Shown: one piece after another, positions 19,484 to 28,517 of the stretch | How positions within the stretch are numbered: the stretch's first letter is position 1 | Layout of the letters: each line of letters starts with the position of its first letter | Assembly: GCA_001460835.1 (NCBI GenBank) | Contig: CYKH01000544.1 | Span: forward strand, 1-49,896 | Origin: Bodo saltans | Lineage: Eukaryota > Euglenozoa > Kinetoplastea > Eubodonida > Bodonidae | DNA: 49,896 nt | Direction of reading: 5' to 3' | The notes under the pieces: model-generated | Told to the model about the DNA's origin: nothing | Database searches by the model: none | Seen by the model: the letters and a program-made list of their open reading frames with translations, nothing else | Position numbers and translations under genes: made by a program

Positions 19484-19617
19484 TCTTTCACATTCCTTCC
19501 TTGATCGAAGCCCTCATAAATATATTCATTTTCTCATGGAAATCAATTCGATGAGACTCCACTAGACGCGCAACACTTCCACAGCAATTCACGTAGCACG
19601 CACAAGTGCACTCACTC

Positions 19618-20970
19618 ATGGCTCTCCCCTGGACGATGTGGGTGGTCTCCAGCATCACTCTTGCAGTATCTGCAGTCTCGTTACCCACAATGTCAAATCA
19701 ACTCGACACGTCGCTTGTGTACGAAGATGAATACATCACAGGGACTCAGATTTTTGATGGATACGCACGAAACGTTTCACTGCTCTATAAAAACTGCACG
19801 TTCGACACTGGCTCGGACTATGGAATTTCTTTTGTACACACCAGCGGCTTCTCGCCTGCCAATGAAGACATTCAGAACACTACAATTGTTTTCGATCATT
19901 GCACGTTCGTGACATCCGTTGCAGCAGTGTATGCATCCAGGGCACACATTTCGCTGCTCCACATCGAATTTGTTTCCTCGCAGCTCCTCGGCGATAATGA
20001 GAGTTCCGATCCATGCGTTGATATCGAGATTGGCGCCATTCAAGCCGAGTACATGAACAACAGTCTCTTCGACCTCCGCGACCTCTCTATTGTGATGACA
20101 AATGCATCATTGACGTCAGCTGCACCGGTCGCATACATTTCAACGAACTCGAGCTTAATTCCAAGTGTCCCCGTCTCATTCATTGACGTGTCGTTTCTCG
20201 CGCAAGATTCATTTCTTAATCCAAATTTTGACCTCATCAATTCCGACTTCAGCATCGTCAACGTGACTCTCCTTCGCGTTACGCTGATTTCGAATCGGCT
20301 GCTTGGTACCTCTTCCGGTTGCAATAACATTACCGTCACCGTCATCGACTCCAACATCACCGAGACGTTCGACACCATCGTCCGTGTTCGTCCAGGGCGT
20401 CATCAGTTATTTCACTTTCACAACTCCAACTTGACTCTATCAGATCAGCGTTATTTCAACGACAGTGGCAGCGTGTTTACTTTTGTTTCAGGTGTGGATG
20501 TGTACGGATGCGCAGCAGTAGCAAATCATCAACTTTTGTGCGAAGGATGGGACTACTCTGTGAGCCCAACATCATCAGTCATCACTCCTTGCTCGTACGA
20601 GCGATTTATTTCAGATTACCCCTGTAGTGGACATTCATTTCATACGTGCAACACTGCTGTTGGGTCATGCACAGCATCCGCTGCCTTCAACACAACGATT
20701 GTTGGTCAGTTGTTGCTGAGCTCTCAAGGAGGCTTTGCCTCAACGCTGCTGAACGCATCGAGACTTGGAGGTGATTGCAGCCTTCAAAGTTTCCGACTGA
20801 TATTGCAGGCGGATGAAAGCGACGTGTTACGGCCATCTTTGCCCCCTGCTCAGGTTGGCTTCGTCGTGTGCAATGCAACTGGTTGCCACAACGATTGTTG
20901 GTCAGTTGTTGCTGAGCTCTCCAGGAGGCTTTGCCTCAACGCTGCTGAACGCATCGAGACTTGGAGGTGA
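19618..20970 (+). CDS. Surface glycoprotein, N-terminal part (beta-helix ectodomain), frame-broken
   Basis: The start at 19618 opens with a signal peptide (WVVSSITLAVSAVS). The ectodomain is rich in N-x-S/T sequons and strand-like repeats such as VSLLYKNCTF and TIVFDHCTF, typical of a right-handed parallel beta-helix. Sense coding stops at about 20886; codons from 20887 to the stop at 20970 read a duplicated segment in the wrong frame. The sequence continues in the +1 frame in the next entry, so this is the N-terminal third of one large gene whose C-terminus ends at 25193. The layout (large glycosylated beta-helix, Ser/Thr-rich stalk, several C-terminal TM helices) resembles T. cruzi dispersed gene family 1 in general terms; homology was not tested. 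Probably a plasma-membrane protein. Confidence 0.65.
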   Translation: MALPWTMWVVSSITLAVSAVSLPTMSNQLDTSLVYEDEYITGTQIFDGYARNVSLLYKNCTFDTGSDYGISFVHTSGFSPANEDIQNTTIVFDHCTFVTSVAAVYASRAHISLLHIEFVSSQLLGDNESSDPCVDIEIGAIQAEYMNNSLFDLRDLSIVMTNASLTSAAPVAYISTNSSLIPSVPVSFIDVSFLAQDSFLNPNFDLINSDFSIVNVTLLRVTLISNRLLGTSSGCNNITVTVIDSNITETFDTIVRVRPGRHQLFHFHNSNLTLSDQRYFNDSGSVFTFVSGVDVYGCAAVANHQLLCEGWDYSVSPTSSVITPCSYERFISDYPCSGHSFHTCNTAVGSCTASAAFNTTIVGQLLLSSQGGFASTLLNASRLGGDCSLQSFRLILQADESDVLRPSLPPAQVGFVVCNATGCHNDCWSVVAELSRRLCLNAAERIETWR

Positions 20971-21082
20971 TTGCAGCCTTCATAGTTTCCGACTGATATT
21001 GCAGGCGGATGAAAGCGACGTATTACGGCCATCTTTGCCCCCTGCTCAGGTTGGCTTCGTCGTGTGCAATGCAACTGGTTGC
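20691..21082 (+). repeat. 196-bp tandem duplication inside the surface-protein gene
   Basis: Bases 20691-20886 are repeated at 20887-21082 with about three substitutions. The unit length (196) is not a multiple of three, so the second copy is read in another frame and breaks the ORF. Counting only one copy would leave a single open frame. Confidence 0.92.
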
Positions 21083-21991
21083 TCACCCGAACAGGTGCGC
21101 CGTGGAACCTGCGCTCCGTGCCCTTTATCGACCACCCTAGCATCATGGAATGTGAATGTTACGGCCCAAGGAAATCTGTTTTCATTGGTCAACGAGGAGA
21201 TTTTTTCCAATCTCGATAGCACAACGGTCATCACGCTTTTTATCGAAGCGCAAGATGGTTCGGACGCATTTGACGGCATTGACATCATGGTGCAACTACA
21301 AGCAAGTTGTTATGGTGCTTGTCTTGCGCCGTGCACCACCCGTGATGATATTGAGTTTCGTTTTACCGGCACAACGTTTCTTAATGTGCAGCATGTAGAA
21401 AACACCGAACGGGTCCTGACGCACGTCCAAGGCGCATCGAACGTTCGGTTCGTTTTTGACGGAGCCACCATCTACGGGGGACTTCCCATATGGGTCGATG
21501 ACAGCGTGATAGGAAACGTATCGGTCACTGCAACTTCTGCATCGCTCAACTTCGTCGATGACAGTTTTGTGCAAGTGTCGTCGCTGGCGAGAACTCCTCA
21601 CGGGGTAGTCAACGTCGACATGTCTGACTCAACGCTGCGACTTGAATTAAGTGGCACCACTCTCATTCCAGGAACGTCTCCTGTCAGTAGCGTGGTGCAA
21701 TGGAATCACCAAGGCGATGATGCCGTGTTCCAGATGTCCCTTGTTCGAGTGGAGGTGTTGGTCTCAGATCTACCATCACCGTTGATAGGAGACAAGGCCA
21801 CGTTTTCTCTGCTCTCCACGCAGCACACAGATCTTATTTGGAAGCAAAGCGTTACGCTGACGATGCGGCAGTCGTCGCTAGTGGACGCAGGGTCGATTGG
21901 CAACATCAATCCTGCAGGTGTCACTGTTGTCTGCTTCAACGACTCATCGATCTCTTTTTTTTTTCGCATCGAACGTTCGGTTCGTTTTTGA
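20813..21991 (+). CDS. Surface glycoprotein, middle part, frame-broken
   Basis: The coding sense begins at about 20887, in the second copy of the 196-bp duplication, and has no start codon of its own. It continues the ectodomain with Cys-rich loops (RRGTCAPCP, ASCYGACLAPC), N-glycosylation sequons and beta-strand repeats (VRFVFDGATI, SVTATSASLNF). The last meaningful codons are at about 21954. After a run of ten T (21955-21964) the frame enters a duplicated 157-bp block and stops at 21991. It should be treated as an internal piece of the gene that starts at 19618 and ends at 25193. Confidence 0.6.
   Translation: MKATCYGHLCPLLRLASSCAMQLVATTIVGQLLLSSPGGFASTLLNASRLGGDCSLHSFRLILQADESDVLRPSLPPAQVGFVVCNATGCSPEQVRRGTCAPCPLSTTLASWNVNVTAQGNLFSLVNEEIFSNLDSTTVITLFIEAQDGSDAFDGIDIMVQLQASCYGACLAPCTTRDDIEFRFTGTTFLNVQHVENTERVLTHVQGASNVRFVFDGATIYGGLPIWVDDSVIGNVSVTATSASLNFVDDSFVQVSSLARTPHGVVNVDMSDSTLRLELSGTTLIPGTSPVSSVVQWNHQGDDAVFQMSLVRVEVLVSDLPSPLIGDKATFSLLSTQHTDLIWKQSVTLTMRQSSLVDAGSIGNINPAGVTVVCFNDSSISFFFRIERSVRF
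21433..21589 (+). repeat. 157-bp segment duplicated at the gap edge (copy 1)
   Basis: This stretch recurs at 21965-22121, 532 bases downstream, with three substitutions. The second copy runs directly into the N gap. Confidence 0.9.
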
Positions 21992-24900
21992 CGGAGCCAC
22001 CATCAACGGGGGACTTCCCATATGGGTCGATGACAACGTGATAGGAAACGTATCGGTCACTGCAACCTCTGCATCGCTCAACTTCGTCGATGACAGTTTT
22101 GTGCAAGTGTCGTCGCTGGCGNNNNNNNNNNNNNNNNNNNNNNNNNNNNNNNNNNNNNNNNNNNNNNNNNNNNNNNNNNNNNNNNNNNNNNNNNNNNNNN
22201 NNNNNNNNNNNNNNNNNNNNNNNNNNNNNNNNNNNNNNNNNNNNNNNNNNNNNNNNNNNNNNNNNNNNNNNNNNNNNNNNNNNNNNNNNNNNNNNNNNNN
22301 NNNNNNNNNNNNNNNNNNNNNNNNNNNNNNNNNNNNNNNNNNNNNNNNNNNNNNNNNNNNNNNNNNNNNNNNNNNNNNNNNNNNNNNNNNNNNNNNNNNN
22401 NNNNNNNNNNNNNNNNNNNNNATTTTTGCCGATGGTCACTTAGAAGTGTCTGATCTCCCAAGAACAACATTTCCAGCGCCTGGTCGACCGCTCGTCGTCA
22501 ATAGAATTCTCGCTGATGGCTGCGACTTCCTTCCGTGTACAGTGGAGGTTCACTACATACGTATCAACGTAACTGCTTCATGCGTGGCAGAGGCAGCGCT
22601 GTCAGCTAGTGCGATGATCAACTCAACCATCACCATGCACAATGTACTGAATGACCAAGGTGCTGCCATCGTCGTAGGCAACGCCTCCAACTGTGCAGTC
22701 ACTCTCCTATCGTCTTTCTTCTTGCAGCTGCCCAGTGCTCAACTCGCGTCATCAGGGGCCAATTTTGCTCCAGTGTGGATGCGGAATGCTACTGATGTCA
22801 CCGTGTGGTATGGCTGCCTTGACGTTTCCAAGACAGGGCAGTACCTTGTCGCACCGTTCAACACAACTGGTGTCTCCTTTCACCGAACGACAAGCTGTAC
22901 CCCATACTCAAGCGGTTGCAGCCTTGGACCGTCTCTGAGCTCATCGACCTCAAAGCCGCTCAGCGCAACATTTTCCTTTGAACAAACTCGCTCCCTCTTG
23001 TCGGCAACTCCTTCTCTGTCGCTTAGTCATATAACTCGTTCATCCAACACCCAATCCCACGCATCTCGCACGCGCACCTTCTCAAAATCCCCAACGAAGT
23101 CTGAAGATACCATGTCGCGCACCTCACCTCATCATTCCCCAACCGCCACGGCGAGCCACACCACAAAGCTTGCCTTCATTCCAACAGATCTGTTCGCGTC
23201 TGTGGATACGGTTTGCCCTGATGCAGTGATTGCAGTGGGTTTGACCGCTGTCACCATTCCTGTGCAGTACGTCCAAACGCACACGCTGTGGATTCGTTTT
23301 AATGTTTCCGAGGAGTATGCGTCAAGTCTATTCAGCTCTCCCCATGACATGAGTCTCACAGCGCAAGGAGATTCTTTGCTGACGAACACAAAACCTTTGT
23401 TGCAGAATGACGTTGGGAACCGCTGCGTGTGGCTGCGACTCGGGCCTATCGACTATAACCCATATGAGCCTCGTGCATTCGAGTTTGTGGTGGGGCCCAA
23501 TCCCCTCATTGTCAGCCCACTCGTAGGAACCATCAATATCCAACTGATCATCTCGCCTCGCACGACAACGGTTGCCCCTGCAGTGTCCAGTGGCATTGCC
23601 ACTGCGACTGGAGTTGTGTCTTTGATCACAATGAACACCATCACCTCTGGGTCTCAATCACGGGCGCAGATGCTTCTGTCTCTCACTGCCTGTACCTATG
23701 CAGCGGACAACGAGGCGTACAGTTTCCTTGGCATTGGCATCGGAGATGTTGCAGCGTACTACTACCGTGGTGCCATTGTGGGCAACAGTCTGTTGGTACT
23801 CCTGGTGTTGTGTGTGGGGCTGATTGTGATATTTGTGGTGTCGCTGAGCAGTGCTAAGAACAAACTTTCCTTTTGGACCGACGAATCGTTTCAGGCGGCT
23901 GGTGCAAAGCTATTTTCTACGGTGCACGTGCCCGGCCTCATGATGGTGCCCTTGACCTTGCTGCTCCAGCCGACGGTGTCTTCCAGCGTTGCGTTGTTTA
24001 TGGTCGGAGATGGTGACGCCGGCGACATTATCCTTGGAATTGTCGGTGTAGCAATCTGCTTGTGTGCGCTTGCATACGTCTCCTCCACCATTCTCTTTTT
24101 CCGGCCTCCATCCCAGCAACTGTTTGTTGGTGTCCGCCCAACAGGCGCTCCTCTAGACTCAGATGACGAGGAGAAAGGAGGGGTGAAAGGGCAGCCTCAT
24201 CATCGTAATCCTTCTCCTTATTACTCTTCCAGCAGAAGCCGCATGTCCACGATCGTTGACGAATGGATTGTGCCGCCGATCCACTGGGTCACGGTCACCC
24301 CATCGGCGAAGGCATGGAAGCGGCGGCATCTTCAAATGTTCTGTGACAACGATACCGCGTGGTTCACAGCACTGGGCGTGATATCGGACTTTAGTGTCGC
24401 TGTGTTTAACGGCATCGCGACGGGTGGGAACGGAAGTGTCTGTTTGGTCCAGCTTGTCGTGATGACCATCCTGTACGCTGTGCAAGGTGTACTCCTCGTG
24501 TTCAACGCGCCGACCCTTGGGCGCTTGGCGCATGTGCTGATCTCCTTCTCCTGCACCATGTCTCTGTTCTGTGCTGTCCTCATTCTAGCAGCAACAGCAA
24601 CGTCTGATCAAGCCTCCAAGACGGTGTGCATCGATGCAGCAAATATGCTTGGGACCATCATCAACGTGGCAGGGCTAATTCAGAACATGCCCCTGCTAGT
24701 GGAAGCAGGTCTTGGTGTGCCCAGGATGTTGAGGCGGCTGTGGAATGCAAGGAGGACGCTGGAGCGCCAACGTGTGCCACCGATGCTACACGTGATGTCC
24801 CTGAACGACGACATGCCAACGTCGACACCAGATGAGTTGCTGCTATCTCCCCAGCACGGTGTGCACCACAACGAGATGCTAGACACCGAGGACGCTGCGC

Positions 24901-25193
24901 TTGAAATGGTAAATCAGAACAGCGCAGCAGGTGGCGCTTCCCCTGTCGTTGAGCAGCTCACCACAACTGAACAAGAAACGCCCGAGGCGGCCCAAGCGCC
25001 TGTGCCACCACCACCAAAACCCTCTACAGAGTACTTCTACAACGAAAGTCTCGCTGGGGGGCTAGGACCAGCGCTGCGTGAAACAGAGAAGGCCAAACAA
25101 GCGATGGTACTAGGCGACGATGGATTGAATAGTGGATTGGACATGTTGCGCACGATGCGCAGCAACACCGACGACGACGTGATAGAGCTTTAA
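21897..25193 (+). CDS. Surface glycoprotein, C-terminal part: stalk, multi-TM region, cytoplasmic tail
   Basis: The meaningful sequence is 21965-22121 (duplicated block) and, above all, 22422-25193 after the N gap. It holds more ectodomain and then a Ser/Thr-rich, mucin-like stalk (about 22930-23160). A further extracellular module contains a conserved-looking WIRFNVSEEY. About seven hydrophobic helices lie between 23770 and 24700, one of them LLVLLVLCVGLIVIFVV. The cytoplasmic tail is Pro/Glu-rich and ends VIEL. No start codon of its own is credible. Together with the two preceding pieces it forms one surface membrane protein of roughly 1,700 residues or more. The function is unknown; adhesion or sensing at the cell surface is a guess. 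Confidence 0.65.
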   Translation: MATSILQVSLLSASTTHRSLFFFASNVRFVFDGATINGGLPIWVDDNVIGNVSVTATSASLNFVDDSFVQVSSLAXXXXXXXXXXXXXXXXXXXXXXXXXXXXXXXXXXXXXXXXXXXXXXXXXXXXXXXXXXXXXXXXXXXXXXXXXXXXXXXXXXXXXXXXXXXXXXXXXXXXIFADGHLEVSDLPRTTFPAPGRPLVVNRILADGCDFLPCTVEVHYIRINVTASCVAEAALSASAMINSTITMHNVLNDQGAAIVVGNASNCAVTLLSSFFLQLPSAQLASSGANFAPVWMRNATDVTVWYGCLDVSKTGQYLVAPFNTTGVSFHRTTSCTPYSSGCSLGPSLSSSTSKPLSATFSFEQTRSLLSATPSLSLSHITRSSNTQSHASRTRTFSKSPTKSEDTMSRTSPHHSPTATASHTTKLAFIPTDLFASVDTVCPDAVIAVGLTAVTIPVQYVQTHTLWIRFNVSEEYASSLFSSPHDMSLTAQGDSLLTNTKPLLQNDVGNRCVWLRLGPIDYNPYEPRAFEFVVGPNPLIVSPLVGTINIQLIISPRTTTVAPAVSSGIATATGVVSLITMNTITSGSQSRAQMLLSLTACTYAADNEAYSFLGIGIGDVAAYYYRGAIVGNSLLVLLVLCVGLIVIFVVSLSSAKNKLSFWTDESFQAAGAKLFSTVHVPGLMMVPLTLLLQPTVSSSVALFMVGDGDAGDIILGIVGVAICLCALAYVSSTILFFRPPSQQLFVGVRPTGAPLDSDDEEKGGVKGQPHHRNPSPYYSSSRSRMSTIVDEWIVPPIHWVTVTPSAKAWKRRHLQMFCDNDTAWFTALGVISDFSVAVFNGIATGGNGSVCLVQLVVMTILYAVQGVLLVFNAPTLGRLAHVLISFSCTMSLFCAVLILAATATSDQASKTVCIDAANMLGTIINVAGLIQNMPLLVEAGLGVPRMLRRLWNARRTLERQRVPPMLHVMSLNDDMPTSTPDELLLSPQHGVHHNEMLDTEDAALEMVNQNSAAGGASPVVEQLTTTEQETPEAAQAPVPPPPKPSTEYFYNESLAGGLGPALRETEKAKQAMVLGDDGLNSGLDMLRTMRSNTDDDVIEL
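21965..22121 (+). repeat. 157-bp segment duplicated at the gap edge (copy 2)
   Basis: This matches 21433-21589 with Tyr/Asn, Ser/Asn and one silent difference. It lies between a run of T and the N gap, a typical position for an unmerged contig end. Confidence 0.9.
22122..22421. other. Assembly gap (300 N) inside the surface-protein gene
   Basis: Exactly 300 N, so the size is nominal. It interrupts the ectodomain of the surface protein next to a duplicated block. Confidence 0.99.
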
Positions 25194-25380
25194 CAAAAAA
25201 ACGTTGCATTTTGCGTCCCGGTTATGACTTTCTCCTTCTCTCCCTCGCTTTTTCTTTTCTTATTGACCCTCGGCCTTACATGCACAATTTCAAAATGCAA
25301 ATTCCCTTCCAAAAACACGCTTCCAATAAAGCGCAGTGCAATCTAATAACAAGAAATCTCTCGCTAGAACCTTTTGTGTG

Positions 25381-25400
25381 TTGTCATTGTCCTTCTTTAG
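25381..25400 (+). promoter_or_regulatory. Putative spliced-leader acceptor for the CMC2-like gene
   Basis: A pyrimidine-rich run (tgtcattgtccttctttag) ends with AG at 25399-25400. The start codon is 20 bases downstream. Confidence 0.6.
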
Positions 25401-25420
25401 GGAAGAGGTGAATTAAGCAC

Positions 25421-25780
25421 ATGGGTGGAGACACCTACTTTAGACAAACCATCAATTGGTTCTATGGCGACGACGCGTATTTACAGCGCAATGTACCACC
25501 AGAGCTCGGCAAGAAGCACGTTAATGAACTTCTCGGAAGGCATCCGTGGCACCCGTATGATCCGGAGCTTCCCCAAAATCATCCCTGCGCTGAAGCCAAT
25601 GCTCTGTTTGCGCAATGCATGGGGCACCCTGATAATGCTGAATTGGAGATGCACATGAAGCACGTGACATGCTACCACCCAATGAAGGTAGACCTTATGA
25701 AATGCCTTGTGCGTGAAAAGAAGCGTTTGAGAGAATCAACGCAAGTGCTGCCGTCATCAGGGACAGAAGAGTCAAAGTAG
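25421..25780 (+). CDS. Twin Cx9C-type protein, CMC2-like (mitochondrial intermembrane space)
   Basis: This is a 119-residue protein with two cysteine pairs on predicted helices: C56-x9-C66 and C84-x10-C95, then LVREKKR. The block HPYDPELPQNHPC ahead of the first Cys and the CL-x-x-E-K-K end resemble CMC2, a small factor for cytochrome c oxidase assembly imported and oxidised by the Mia40 pathway. The N-terminus is not a classic presequence, as expected for such substrates. The second pair has ten rather than nine residues between cysteines, a variant that occurs in the wider family. CMC2 itself is the best guess; another Cx9C assembly factor or a complex I/IV subunit is possible. Confidence 0.65.
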   Translation: MGGDTYFRQTINWFYGDDAYLQRNVPPELGKKHVNELLGRHPWHPYDPELPQNHPCAEANALFAQCMGHPDNAELEMHMKHVTCYHPMKVDLMKCLVREKKRLRESTQVLPSSGTEESK

Positions 25781-26129
25781 AATATGTGTGTCATTCTTAC
25801 CAATTCAGGTCCAATGATGCCAGATGATGGATGCCCGCCGTTGGAAGCCGAGTACGCTGCGCTGCGTGGCTACCTTTGAGTGGCTGCCTTTGAGTTACTT
25901 TTGTTGTCATTATCATCACAAGCTCTAAATTGACATTCATGAGGATGCCGCCTATTGCTCTTTTAATTGAGTTGTGTATTTGCATTTGACTCGTGCCTCC
26001 ACCCTCGCTCTACTTTTGATGATAAAAGACGAGCCCCCACCAAAGGAAAACGTAGTTCGTCTGCGTTCGACTGAAAGGACACACGGTCGCACACACACAG
26101 TCACCTTTACGCAACAACGTTTTTTTCTT
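25781..26129 (+). other. Spacer with a micro-ORF and a 14-bp tandem repeat
   Basis: An acceptor-like TTCAG at 25804-25808 precedes ATG 25814 (a second ATG at 25817) and a 21-codon ORF ending at about 25879 with coding-like codons. A 14-bp unit, GTGGCTRCCTTTGA, is repeated twice at 25867-25894. The likely acceptor for the next gene is the AG at 26099-26100. Confidence 0.4.
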
Positions 26130-27920
26130 ATGGGAGGTGTATCGTCACGAATTGAGGATGAGGAGCTGCTTCTCGCCGCACCACTTTGCACAAAGGTTGG
26201 AAAACGCCGCATGCTTGACACCGCCATGAGCGAGTGCAAGGTGTGCAAGACATCGTTTGGTTGCTGCAATAAGAAACACTACTGCCGTCGATGTGGCGGA
26301 ATTGTCTGCGAACTTTGTACCACCATGCGTCATTACCGTGAGCGCGTTGGCCGTGGATTTCGCGTGTGCGAACATTGCAACATTATCCCGGTGATTCACA
26401 TTGTACCCCAAAAAGTGTGGCACTTGATCCTCGCGTATTGCGGCAACGAAGCGCATCACCGCACCATGCAAGTGTGCCGCAAGATGCAAATCTCAGTGCC
26501 GCTTGCGTTTCCTTGGGGAGATTCTTGGGAGTATTTCTTTACCGAGGGACACTTCCTGTCAAAAGGGGCGAATGGATCCGTGTACAAGTCAACAGTGCGC
26601 GGTGACCCTAAGCGAACTCCTGTCGCAGTCAAAGTTATCCAAAAGAACACCATTTTTTCATTGCGAAAATGGCATCACATTCATCGAGAAATTGAGGCGA
26701 TGCGTGCCTGCAAACATCCCCATGTTGTGGAACTGATCAATGTGTACCAGAACCCTGAATGTGTATTTATCATTTTGCAGTTTGCTCAAGGCGGCGACTT
26801 GTTCGACTGGCTGATGTCGCGGAAGCATCCCTCTGAGATCGAAGTCAAGCCCATTGCGGTACAACTGCTGTCGACGCTTGCGTTCATGCATGAAGCGTGC
26901 GGTTGTGTTCATCGAGACATCAAACCTGAAAATATTCTCCTTGAGAAGCGCGTCAAGGGCAACGAGGTGCCACATATTCGCTTAGCAGATTTTGGCTTTG
27001 CCCGAGTATTTCCTCAACTCGCTCGTCCAATTGCTGGTCGTGGTGGTGTGCAAGTCGGAAGCATGTCGAGCAAGCGCCTCCTTGCTGAGAATGACATCTC
27101 GGTTGCTGCAACTCCGTGCGGCACACTTGGCTTCGCAGCGCCTGAAATCATCGTCGCCTACTCCACTCGAAAAGAGGCCATTCGTCAAGAAGAGGAGGAA
27201 TTGAGCAAAGATCATCACAACGGCAAGAAAAATAATCGAGAGGGATCACCAGGCTCTCCCAATAAAATCATCAACTCACCCATCACTCCAGTCGAGATGA
27301 TGAAGAAGATGGATATTTTTGCCACTGGCGTCACGTTTTGCATCCTCCTTACTGGATGCGAGCCATTTCCTTGCCACAGCAGCAAAGCCCACCTTGAGGC
27401 AGTTCAAGAAGGCGTCTCTTTTCATGGGCGGCAATGGGCCCACGTCTCGAACGAAGCAAAGGAACTGATCCGTCGAATGCTTCACCCAAACGCAGCGAAA
27501 AGGCCCACTGCGTCGGAGTGCCTTCAATCTCGATGGATGATGGGTGCGGCCGCTCCCGCCCCCACCTCAGCGCGATCAGGCGCCGCGCCTACCCACTCAA
27601 CGCAACTCCTTCATTCATCCAAGGACGAAGAAGAACTTGCCAAATCGTATCAGCAGTCGCTGCGTTCGCTACGCAAGCACGACGGAATGATGCTCGTAGC
27701 TGACAAGGCTACTGGTGCTGTGGTTCGAAAGCAGCGCCAAGAAATTGTGGAGGATACACTGCGCGACGAGCCTCCCGTTGCGCCGCCAGGTCCCAAGTTT
27801 GTCGTCAACACGAGCATGGGTACTCAACCCCCGCTGATGTCTGCACGTGGTACAGTGTCACCGCTGACATCTCCTAGGCTTGGGCCGGATGAAGATGGCA
27901 TTGACGGCGACATGGAGTAA
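26130..27920 (+). CDS. FYVE-finger / F-box-like / protein kinase fusion
   Basis: This 596-residue protein starts MGGVSS, a good N-myristoylation signal, which favours the ATG at 26130 over an in-frame ATG at 26019. Residues 36-83 form a FYVE-type zinc finger with eight Cys ligands (C36, C39, C52, C55, C60, C63, C80, C83) and the core KKHYCRRCG, a variant of the R-K-H-H-C-R-x-C-G phosphoinositide-binding motif. Residues about 92-122 (VPQKVWHLILAYCG...VCRKMQ) look like an F-box. A kinase domain follows (about 138-485): Lys168 in VAVKV, HRDIKPEN (261-268), DFG (287-289) and GTLGFAAPEI, with a charged insert before the MDIFATGV helix. The type is CAMK-like. A kinase on PI3P-containing endosomal membranes is inferred. 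Confidence 0.8.
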   Translation: MGGVSSRIEDEELLLAAPLCTKVGKRRMLDTAMSECKVCKTSFGCCNKKHYCRRCGGIVCELCTTMRHYRERVGRGFRVCEHCNIIPVIHIVPQKVWHLILAYCGNEAHHRTMQVCRKMQISVPLAFPWGDSWEYFFTEGHFLSKGANGSVYKSTVRGDPKRTPVAVKVIQKNTIFSLRKWHHIHREIEAMRACKHPHVVELINVYQNPECVFIILQFAQGGDLFDWLMSRKHPSEIEVKPIAVQLLSTLAFMHEACGCVHRDIKPENILLEKRVKGNEVPHIRLADFGFARVFPQLARPIAGRGGVQVGSMSSKRLLAENDISVAATPCGTLGFAAPEIIVAYSTRKEAIRQEEEELSKDHHNGKKNNREGSPGSPNKIINSPITPVEMMKKMDIFATGVTFCILLTGCEPFPCHSSKAHLEAVQEGVSFHGRQWAHVSNEAKELIRRMLHPNAAKRPTASECLQSRWMMGAAAPAPTSARSGAAPTHSTQLLHSSKDEEELAKSYQQSLRSLRKHDGMMLVADKATGAVVRKQRQEIVEDTLRDEPPVAPPGPKFVVNTSMGTQPPLMSARGTVSPLTSPRLGPDEDGIDGDME

Positions 27921-28517
27921 CAACCCATGCGTACTCATGTGGGTGTCGATAGAAAGAGGAGAGAGAAAAAAAAACGTCGCCGATCATTGTTGCGGTTCCA
28001 CCTCTTAAGAATATCATTATGATGTCGCCGCAGAAACATAATCGCACTTCACTGTTCTTCCCGTGCGAGTGCGGCTGCTGATGGGTAGCTCTTGGAGGAC
28101 AACAACACACCAAACGTGGCGGCTTGTGAACAAAAAAACAAGTGATAACGCTCTTAACAAAAGGAAAGGTGTCATTACTAAGTCGAAGCATGAGCTGGTG
28201 CAACCATTTTCACTGAAACCGTACAGCTGAAGACCACTCGATCAGTCCGAGGGTGATTTCAGCATAACGTCAATGAATCGGACACTATTCCTCTTGATGT
28301 CAGTTCGTCGATGATCACCGATTAATGCAATAACAAAAAAAGTTAATATCGACATACACACTCTCAGTTTAGTTGTTCTACACCCCCGCGTCGAACTCTC
28401 TCGAGTAGCTTAAGTACTCTTTGATTTATTTTGTTTTGTTGGGGGTTGAGAAGATGCTCTCAATTATTGTTTTTTTTTATCAAGCGGGTAAGTTAGAAAG
28501 GTGAGAATACCATCGTT
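27921..28517 (+). other. Intergenic region before the eIF4E gene
   Basis: No gene is seen in 597 bases. The pyrimidine tract TTATTGTTTTTTTTTATCAAG (about 28464-28484) is the probable spliced-leader acceptor for the eIF4E gene, 34 bases before its ATG. Confidence 0.55.
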
